Shown here: positions 1 through 4,839 of the stretch, piece by piece
How the letters are laid out: every line of letters begins with the position of its first letter
Position numbering within the stretch: position 1 is the first letter of the stretch
Source of the DNA: Reyranella sp.
GTDB lineage: Bacteria; Pseudomonadota; Alphaproteobacteria; Reyranellales; Reyranellaceae
NCBI GenBank assembly: GCA_016780605.1
Contig: JADHLS010000168.1
Location: 1-8,904 of the forward strand
DNA: 8,904 nucleotides
Direction: 5' to 3'
Translations under genes and position numbers: made by a program
The notes under the pieces: generated by a model
Databases searched by the model: none
What the model saw: the letters and a program-made list of their open reading frames with translations, nothing else
Told to the model about the DNA's origin: nothing

Positions 1-923
1 CCCTTGAGCGGCGCATCCCACGAATGCTTCAGGATCAGCGACGAGGCCTTGGGAATCTCGACCGGGAAGAGGTTCTTGCCCTCGGCCTGGTCGGGCCATG
101 CGAACAGGACCAGCGGCGCGCCGTGCTCGTGGCTCTGGAAGTGGCCTTCCATGGCCATGACCTTCACCGGCTGGTGCTCGAGCGTGTTGAGCCCGTGCTG
201 ATCCCCGGCCAGGATCTGCAAGGGCGCGACGAGGGTGATCATGCCCATGGCCATGGAGAACATGGTGCGCGCGCCCTCGTTGGTGCGCTCGCGCAGGAGA
301 TGCCAGGCGCCGACCGCGCCGACGACCAGCGCCGTCGTCAGATAGGCGGCGAAGACGGTGTGCACCAGCCGGTAGGGGAAGGACGGGTTGAAGATGACGG
401 CTAACCAGTCGGCCGGCACGAACTGGCCACCGGCATTCACAGCATAGCCTGCCGGTGTTTGCATCCAGCTGTTGGCCGCCAGGATCCAGAAGGCCGAGAT
501 GAAGGTGCCGACGGCGACGGCGAGCGTCGCCACGAAGTGCAGCGTCTTGCCGACCCGGTTCATGCCGAACAGCATGACGCCCAGGAACCCCGCCTCGAGG
601 AAGAAGGCGGTCAGCACCTCGTAGGCCATCAGGGGGCCGATCACCGGCCCCGCCCGGTCGGCGAACACCGACCAGTTGGTGCCGAACTGGTAGGACATGA
701 CGATGCCCGACACCACGCCCATGCCGAAGGTGAGCGCGAAGACCTTCAGCCAGTACTTGAAGAGGTCGAGATAGACCGCGCGCCCGGTCCACAGCCACAG
801 CGCCTCGAGCACGGCGAGATAGCTCGCAAGCCCGATGGTGAAGGACGGGAAGATGAAATGGAACGAGACGGTGAAGGCAAACTGCAGCCGCGCCAGCAGC
901 GTTGCATCGAAGACTTCGAGCAT
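1..923 (-). CDS. cydA: Cytochrome bd-type ubiquinol oxidase subunit I (CioA-like), 3' end outside window
   Basis: Integral inner-membrane subunit that oxidises ubiquinol and carries the haems of a bd-type terminal oxidase reducing O2 to water. I translated 307 codons from ATG at 923; the frame is still open at base 1, so the C-terminal part, including the Met ligand of haem b558, is missing. Visible landmarks by comparison with E. coli CydA are His22 (FHFIFP, haem ligand, E. coli H19), QFGTNWS at 79-85, Glu101 and Glu110 (E. coli E99 and E107), NSWMQTPAG at 151-159, His188 in YRLVHT (E. coli H186, b558 ligand) and the start of the quinol loop at GDQHG, 240-244. Wording such as NPSFPYRLVH and AAYLTTALVVGAVGAWHLL fits the cyanide-insensitive CioA branch better than E. 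coli CydA. The start is supported by GAGGTGAT just upstream of the ATG. It lies 29 nt after the asparaginase stop, so it may share that transcript. cydB should follow to the left, outside the window. Confidence 0.95.
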   Translation of the reverse strand, partial: MLEVFDATLLARLQFAFTVSFHFIFPSFTIGLASYLAVLEALWLWTGRAVYLDLFKYWLKVFALTFGMGVVSGIVMSYQFGTNWSVFADRAGPVIGPLMAYEVLTAFFLEAGFLGVMLFGMNRVGKTLHFVATLAVAVGTFISAFWILAANSWMQTPAGYAVNAGGQFVPADWLAVIFNPSFPYRLVHTVFAAYLTTALVVGAVGAWHLLRERTNEGARTMFSMAMGMITLVAPLQILAGDQHGLNTLEHQPVKVMAMEGHFQSHEHGAPLVLFAWPDQAEGKNLFPVEIPKASSLILKHSWDAPLK

Positions 924-939
924 GGCGATCACCTCGCGC
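924..939 (-). promoter_or_regulatory. Strong ribosome binding site of cydA
   Basis: On the minus strand the bases before the ATG read CGAGGTGATCGCC, a nearly full match to the anti-Shine-Dalgarno sequence with a short spacer. It fixes the cydA start and suggests the oxidase is translated independently of the asparaginase upstream. Confidence 0.7.
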
Positions 940-952
940 CGGTTACTCTACC

Positions 953-1969
953 CTAGCCGAAAGCGTCGAACACCTCGGCAATGGTGTCGCGGGCAAGACC
1001 GGCCCTGAGACAGGTGTCGAGCAGTACGCGCGCCTTCAACGGATGCAATCGCCCGCCCCAGATGATGCCCATCTTGCGCAAGGCGATTTCCGATGTCGGC
1101 CCGCCATATGTATGACGCAACATGGCGCCGCCGCCGGCACGCGACGAGATGACGGTGGGCAACGCCGCGGCAAGTCGTCCCATTCGATCGGCCAGCGGCT
1201 CGGGCACGTGGCCGCCGCCCATGGCAGCGACGACGGCGCCGCGATAGCCGAGACGATCCGACGCGCCGAGCAGCGCCTCGATCAGGTGTCCGGGCTCGTC
1301 CAGGCCCATCCACAGCAGCGCCACCGGCTGCGCCGCGCCGCTCGCCTTGCCGAGCTTCTTGCGTGCCGCGTCGATCGCGTCGCGCACCGGCAGACCGAGC
1401 GGCACGACGCGGTCCTCGACCAGGGCTGCGATCGGTCCGGTCTGGGACGCCATGAAGGCATTGAGACGCGTCGGATGCGCCTTGATGACGTCGGCGGCGG
1501 CATAGACCTCGTCCAGCATCACCGTGAGGACGCCGAGCGCGCGCGCATGGCGGCGGATCCAGGCATCGCAGGCCACGCGCACCGCCGCCAGAAGGTTGCC
1601 GGGGCCGTCGGCCGAGGTGAGCGCGGGATTGCGCATGGCCGCGGTCACGATGACGGGAATGTCGAGCTGCACCAGGAGATCGAGCAGGAAGGCCGTCTCC
1701 TCAAGAGTATCGGTGCCCTGGGTGACGACCACGCCATCGGCCTGCAGCGTCGCGATCTTCGCCGCCAGCGCATGGATCTGGTCGAAGGAGAGCGAATGGC
1801 TGCCGACGCGCGACACCGTCTCGGCCTGGACCTCGGCGACGGTGGCGAGCAGAGGCACAGCCTTCACCAGGTCGTCGGCGCCGGCGCCCATCTGCATGAC
1901 GCCGCTGGCGTCGGGCCGCGTCGCGATGGTGCCGCCGAGCGCCAGGATATGGATACGCGGCTTGCTCAT
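953..1969 (-). CDS. L-asparaginase (bacterial AnsA/AnsB family), cytoplasmic
   Basis: Hydrolyses L-asparagine, possibly also glutamine or a related amide, to the acid and ammonia. The protein has 338 residues and no signal peptide. The first active-site motif LALGGTIA at 9-16 gives the nucleophile Thr14. VTQGTDTLEETA at 82-93 gives the second triad, Thr86-Asp87, and Lys163 in DVIKAHPT completes it. Ser57 in VGSHS matches the substrate-binding serine of E. coli AnsB. The C-terminal domain is complete up to LKARVLLDTCLRAG, 311-324. The flexible loop between 15 and 35 lacks the Tyr that is Tyr25 in AnsB and is about three residues shorter. The ATG at 1969 overlaps the stop of the preceding gene by 4 nt (ATGA), with GAGG 8 nt upstream. 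The frame stays open to 2167, but that extension only shadows the neighbouring gene. The family is certain; substrate preference is not. Confidence 0.93.
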   Translation of the reverse strand: MSKPRIHILALGGTIATRPDASGVMQMGAGADDLVKAVPLLATVAEVQAETVSRVGSHSLSFDQIHALAAKIATLQADGVVVTQGTDTLEETAFLLDLLVQLDIPVIVTAAMRNPALTSADGPGNLLAAVRVACDAWIRRHARALGVLTVMLDEVYAAADVIKAHPTRLNAFMASQTGPIAALVEDRVVPLGLPVRDAIDAARKKLGKASGAAQPVALLWMGLDEPGHLIEALLGASDRLGYRGAVVAAMGGGHVPEPLADRMGRLAAALPTVISSRAGGGAMLRHTYGGPTSEIALRKMGIIWGGRLHPLKARVLLDTCLRAGLARDTIAEVFDAFG

Positions 1970-2490
1970 GCTCCGAACCTCAGCGACCTGAAAAAGCGCT
2001 CGGCCTCGGGCGCGCGCACGGCATCGGCTGGGCCGAGGCAGGCCAGCGATATGTAGCGCGCGCCCTTCAACAGCACGAGTTGACGCAACACGTTGCCGCC
2101 CTGCACCGAGCCAAGCGATTCCGCGGCAACCACGCCCAGAACGTTCCGCCACTCGACGCTGATCCACTTGCCGCCAGCCAGCCGCTGGGCGCGGTCATCG
2201 AGCACGGATTGCAGGTAGGCCCTGGGTTGGCGCACGTCGATGTCGGCGGGCAGCAGCGCCGTCTGCGCCACGAAGGACATGCGGCCGTATTCCAGGCTGT
2301 AGGAGTGGTAGGCGAACGCCGTGCCACCGGGCGAGCGCGTGTCGAGCACCTTGTAAATCGGCTCACCCGGCATATCGACGATGAACGCGCGATCGGGTCC
2401 GCGCACGGCGTACCACGTCGATTGCGCGGCGGCAGCAGACGCTGTCGCGGCCACCGGCAGCGCGACCAATGCACGCCGCGTCAGCGTCAT
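1966..2490 (-). CDS. Secreted protein of unknown function between hydantoinase B and asparaginase
   Basis: A 174-residue protein I cannot assign to a characterised family. Residues 1-23 form a clear export signal: Arg5-Arg6, a hydrophobic Ala/Val/Leu run, and a likely cut after the alanine-rich AAAAQ. The TRRALVAL stretch resembles a twin-arginine signal, but Sec export is equally possible. The mature part begins STWYAVRGPDRAFIVDMPGEP, a pattern I associate with small uncharacterised alphaproteobacterial periplasmic proteins, and ends in a short helix-strand piece (PEAERFFRSLRF). It has no cysteine pair, lipobox or catalytic motif that I can recognise; the single Cys sits in SLACLG. The ATG at 2490 overlaps the stop of hydantoinase B by 4 nt, and its own stop overlaps the asparaginase start by 4 nt, so the three are probably made in fixed proportion. 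Its own ribosome binding site is weak, consistent with coupled translation. A binding or accessory role for the neighbouring enzymes is only inference. Confidence 0.85.
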   Translation of the reverse strand: MTLTRRALVALPVAATASAAAAQSTWYAVRGPDRAFIVDMPGEPIYKVLDTRSPGGTAFAYHSYSLEYGRMSFVAQTALLPADIDVRQPRAYLQSVLDDRAQRLAGGKWISVEWRNVLGVVAAESLGSVQGGNVLRQLVLLKGARYISLACLGPADAVRAPEAERFFRSLRFGA

Positions 2491-4172
2491 CGCGCGCCGA
2501 ACTTCTCGCGGACCTCGGCCTCGCTGTAGTAGCCGCGCGTGACGTCGCGGGCGATCGCCGCCGCATCGCGCTTTGACGGATCGCCGAAGCCGCCGCCGCC
2601 CGGCGTCGACACGCGCACGACGTCGCCGACGCCGATCTGGATATCCTGGTCCTTGGAGAGATGCGGCGGCCGGTAGGTCTTGCCGTCCCGGCTGACCTCG
2701 ACCGTGTTGGTGCCCCCATCCTTGCCGCCCAGAACGCCCTGCGGTCCCGTGCGGCCATGGTCCATCACCATGGAGACGCGCGCCTCGCCGCGGCGCAGCT
2801 TGATCGCGTAGTTGATGCCGAAGCCGCCACGGAACTCGCCGGCGCCGCCCGAGCCCTCGCGCAGGGAGAATTCCTCGAACAGCACCGGATAGAACTGCTC
2901 CAGCACCTCGACCGGCGGCATCTTGGAGATGCCGATGGTCGAGCAGCCGTTGCTGAGGCCATCGCCGCCCTGGAAGCCGCCGTAACCGCCGCCGGTGAAG
3001 AGATACATAATGTAGTTGCGATTGCGCTCGGGATCGTAACCGCCGACGCCGAGATTGCCCGAGGTACCGGCGGGTGCGGCGAACAGGAGATCGGGGATCG
3101 CCTTGGTCATGGCCGCGAACACCGCCTCGGCGATGCGCTGGCTCACCTCGGCGGCGCAGCCCGATACCGGCCGCGGATACTTCGCATAAAGGAAGGTGCC
3201 CTCGGGCTCGACGATGCTGAGCGGCTCGAAGGTGCCGGCGTTGATCGGCACCTCAGGGAAGATGTGCTTAACGGCGAGATAAATCGCCGACTTGGTGGTG
3301 GCGATGACGCTGTTCATCGGCCCGCGGCAGGGCGGGCTGGAGCCCGTCATGTCGAAGGTGAGCCCCTCGCCTTTCTTGGTGATCTTCATCTTGATCACCA
3401 GGGGCTCGTCGACCACACCGTCGCTGTCGACTTGCGAGGAGCCCTCGTAGACGCCGTCGGGAATGGCGGAAATCTTGGCGCGCATCTGGCGCTCGGCGCG
3501 ATGCCGCATCTCGGCGATCGCCTGGCGCACGACCTCGGCGCCATAGCGATCGATCAGCGCCGTCAGGCGCTGCTCGCCGGTGGTGAGCGCCGCCGCCTGG
3601 GCCTTGATGTCGCCGATGCGCTGGTCGGCGATGCGGATGTTGGAAAGGATGATGGACAGGATCTCCTGGTCCATCTCGCCCTTCTTGAAGAATTTAACCG
3701 GCGGCAGGCGCAGTCCTTCCTGCTCCACTTCCGTGGCGCTGGCCGAGAAACCGCCCGGCACCATGCCGCCGACGTCCGGCCAATGGCCGGTGTTGGCGAG
3801 CCAGGCGAACAGCTCGCCCTTGTAGAAGAACGGCTTCACGAACCGCACATCCATCAGATGCGTGCCGCCAAGATAGGGGTCGTTGACGATGAACACGTCG
3901 CCGGGATCGACCTTGCCGGCGTAATGGCTCTTCACGCGCTCGATGACCGCCCGGGTCGAGAACTGCATCGTGCCGACGAATACCGGCAGCCCGAGCTCGC
4001 CCTGGGCGATCAGCGCGCCGTCGGCTGCATCATAGATGCCGTCCGAGCGGTCCATGCCTTCGGAGATCACCGGCGAGAAGGCCGAGCGCACGAAGGCGAG
4101 GTCCATCTCGTTGCAGACCTGGATCAGGCCGTTCTGGATGACGGTCAGCGTGACCGGATCGAGGTTCGACAT
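2487..4172 (-). CDS. hyuB: Hydantoinase B/oxoprolinase family protein (HyuB-like)
   Basis: The HyuB/HydB half of ATP-dependent N-methylhydantoinase, 5-oxoprolinase and acetophenone/acetone-carboxylase-type enzymes, which open cyclic amides or carboxylate ketones together with a HyuA half. At 561 residues it has the usual length. N-terminal landmarks are SDGIYDAADGAL near 43-54, NDPYLGGTHLMDV at 97-109, ANTGHWPDVGGMVPG at 126-140 (conserved His and Asp) and EGLRLPPVK at 152-160. The C-terminus carries the typical TPGGGGFGDP followed by a short helical tail. The ATG at 4172 gives the family N-terminus (MSNLDPVTLTVI), and an in-frame TAG lies 6 nt upstream, so no longer start is possible. The ribosome binding site is weak. 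Its stop overlaps the next gene (ATGA). The expected HyuA gene is not upstream; a truncated acyl-CoA dehydrogenase is there instead. The substrate cannot be told from sequence. Confidence 0.93.
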   Translation of the reverse strand: MSNLDPVTLTVIQNGLIQVCNEMDLAFVRSAFSPVISEGMDRSDGIYDAADGALIAQGELGLPVFVGTMQFSTRAVIERVKSHYAGKVDPGDVFIVNDPYLGGTHLMDVRFVKPFFYKGELFAWLANTGHWPDVGGMVPGGFSASATEVEQEGLRLPPVKFFKKGEMDQEILSIILSNIRIADQRIGDIKAQAAALTTGEQRLTALIDRYGAEVVRQAIAEMRHRAERQMRAKISAIPDGVYEGSSQVDSDGVVDEPLVIKMKITKKGEGLTFDMTGSSPPCRGPMNSVIATTKSAIYLAVKHIFPEVPINAGTFEPLSIVEPEGTFLYAKYPRPVSGCAAEVSQRIAEAVFAAMTKAIPDLLFAAPAGTSGNLGVGGYDPERNRNYIMYLFTGGGYGGFQGGDGLSNGCSTIGISKMPPVEVLEQFYPVLFEEFSLREGSGGAGEFRGGFGINYAIKLRRGEARVSMVMDHGRTGPQGVLGGKDGGTNTVEVSRDGKTYRPPHLSKDQDIQIGVGDVVRVSTPGGGGFGDPSKRDAAAIARDVTRGYYSEAEVREKFGAR

Positions 4173-4177
4173 GACCT

Positions 4178-4200
4178 ATGACTAACATGATCCTTGTCAT
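4178..4200 (-). repeat. Small inverted repeat just upstream of hydantoinase B
   Basis: ATGAC (4178-4182) and GTCAT (4196-4200) form an inverted repeat with a 13-nt spacer, starting 6 nt before the hydantoinase B start codon. A second ATGAC at 4171-4175 overlaps the start codon. It could be an operator or a leader structure, but arms of 5 nt arise easily by chance. Confidence 0.25.
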
Positions 4201-4221
4201 TTCTGAACCGTGCGGGCTCTC

Positions 4222-4268
4222 GCGCCTCAGAAGGCGCTGCCGCCTGCCTAGCGCGTATGAACGCGCTA
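4222..4268. repeat. Two short perfect hairpins between the dehydrogenase remnant and hydantoinase B
   Basis: GCGCCT-CAGA-AGGCGC (4222-4237) and TAGCGCG-TATGAA-CGCGCTA (4249-4268) are perfect stems of 6 and 7 bp. The second includes the TAG stop of the acyl-CoA dehydrogenase remnant. Neither is followed by a T run on the minus strand, so they are at best weak terminators or mRNA processing and stability hairpins. The whole 93-nt gap holds no gene. Confidence 0.4.
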
Positions 4269-4664
4269 CAACTCAACATCGCCCTTGAGCAGGCGCTGCA
4301 CGATGCCGCGGTTCAGGATCTCGTTGGTGCCGTCGGCCACGTTGACGATGCGCAGTGCATGCCAGGCGTGGTGCAGCCCGACCTCGTTGGTGAAGCCCAT
4401 GGCGCCGTGCGTCTGCATGGCGCGATCGACGGCGCGGTAGCCGACCTGCACGGAATAGGCCTTGGCCGAGACGCGCCGCACCTCGTCGATCAGTGCCTTG
4501 AGCTCATCGGAAAAGCGGCCGTCCTCTCGATAAAGCCGGCGCGCATCCTCGAACAGGTCGTGATGGGCCCGATGGCGCGGCAAGATCTCCTTGCGCGCGA
4601 AATCGAGCAGGCCGTCGCGTGCCGCGCGCACGTCCTCCGGCAGTTCCCAGGCAATGGCCGACAC
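4266..4664 (-). pseudogene. Acyl-CoA dehydrogenase remnant with large in-frame internal deletion
   Basis: The frame encodes 132 residues, against roughly 380-400 for a normal flavin acyl-CoA dehydrogenase. Residues 1-67 are a family N-terminus (AWELPEDVRAARDGLLDFAR, then FEDARRLYREDGRFSDEL). From about residue 68 the sequence is the family C-terminus, with QTHGAMGFTNEVGL at 84-97 and RIVNVADGTNEILNRGIVQR at 105-124. The rest of the N-terminal helical domain, the beta domain and the first part of the C-terminal domain are missing, so most of the FAD and acyl-CoA site is gone. The join lies near 4455-4469 and keeps the frame. The GTG start at 4664 has a GGAGG 7 nt upstream, so the control region of the original gene still looks intact. 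The frame extends to 4889, but that part does not look coding. I infer a degraded gene, or less likely a small surviving protein or an assembly join. Confidence 0.85.
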
Positions 4665-4671
4665 CGAAACG

Positions 4672-4676
4672 CCTCC
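4672..4676 (-). promoter_or_regulatory. Ribosome binding site that decides the GTG start of the dehydrogenase remnant
   Basis: GGAGG on the minus strand sits 7 nt before the GTG at 4664, ideal spacing. The next residues match the family N-terminus, so GTG is preferred to the upstream ATG at 4889, which lies inside the divergent gene. Confidence 0.7.
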
Positions 4677-4697
4677 GTAACGAGAGTAAGGGCATTG

Positions 4698-4713
4698 TTG
4701 GCACGCTCCCTGC
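4698..4713 (+). promoter_or_regulatory. Candidate sigma-54 (RpoN) -24/-12 promoter for the molybdenum hydroxylase gene
   Basis: TTGGCACGCTCCCTGC matches the consensus YTGGCACG-N4-TTGC in all of the -24 block and three of four bases of the -12 block. The invariant GG (4700-4701) and GC (4712-4713) are at the right distance. Transcription would start near 4725, leaving a leader of about 115 nt before the ATG at 4840. The match coincides with the left half of a long inverted repeat, which gives a competing explanation. I did not identify an activator site. Confidence 0.45.
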
Positions 4714-4729
4714 GGGGAGCCAGTGCCAA
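4698..4729. repeat. 13-bp bulged inverted repeat in the divergent intergenic region
   Basis: TTGGCAC (4698-4704) pairs with GTGCCAA (4723-4729), and GCTCCC (4705-4710) with GGGAGC (4715-4720) around a TGCG loop; only a 2-nt CA bulge (4721-4722) interrupts the stem. No T run follows on either strand, so it does not look like a normal intrinsic terminator. In a leftward transcript it would lie in the leader of the dehydrogenase remnant. It could also be a protein-binding palindrome. Confidence 0.7.
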
Positions 4730-4839
4730 GAGACCGGGCAAACCGCCATACGAGACCTGCATTGCGGGCTGGCGGCAGGCTGCGGTCGATACGATATGAT
4801 GGTGTCCTCAACTCCCAACCCCTTTCGGACGGACCGCCC

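Noticed and set aside
902..2056. Long rightward open frame opposite the asparaginase gene
   Set aside because: It is antisense to a clear enzyme, rich in Arg/His/Gln with no domain, as expected opposite GC-rich codons.
1970..2167. 66-residue extension of the asparaginase
   Set aside because: It lies within the upstream secreted-protein gene in another frame; the ATG at 1969 gives the exact family N-terminus.
2661..4181. Rightward 506-codon open frame opposite hydantoinase B
   Set aside because: Mirror of a well-supported gene, with Asp/Arg/His/Ala/Leu-biased composition and no recognisable motif.
4698..4729. Leftward sigma-54 promoter from the other arm of the inverted repeat
   Set aside because: TTGGCAC is present on that strand too, but the 2-nt bulge places the GC at the wrong distance from the GG.
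4762..4791. Housekeeping promoter TTGCGG-N18-TCGATA before the molybdenum hydroxylase
   Set aside because: Both boxes are poor matches with a long spacer; the sigma-54 match is better.
4723..4839. 39-residue N-terminal extension of the molybdenum hydroxylase
   Set aside because: The translated stretch is Arg-rich and unlike the family; it also begins inside the inverted repeat near the predicted transcription start.
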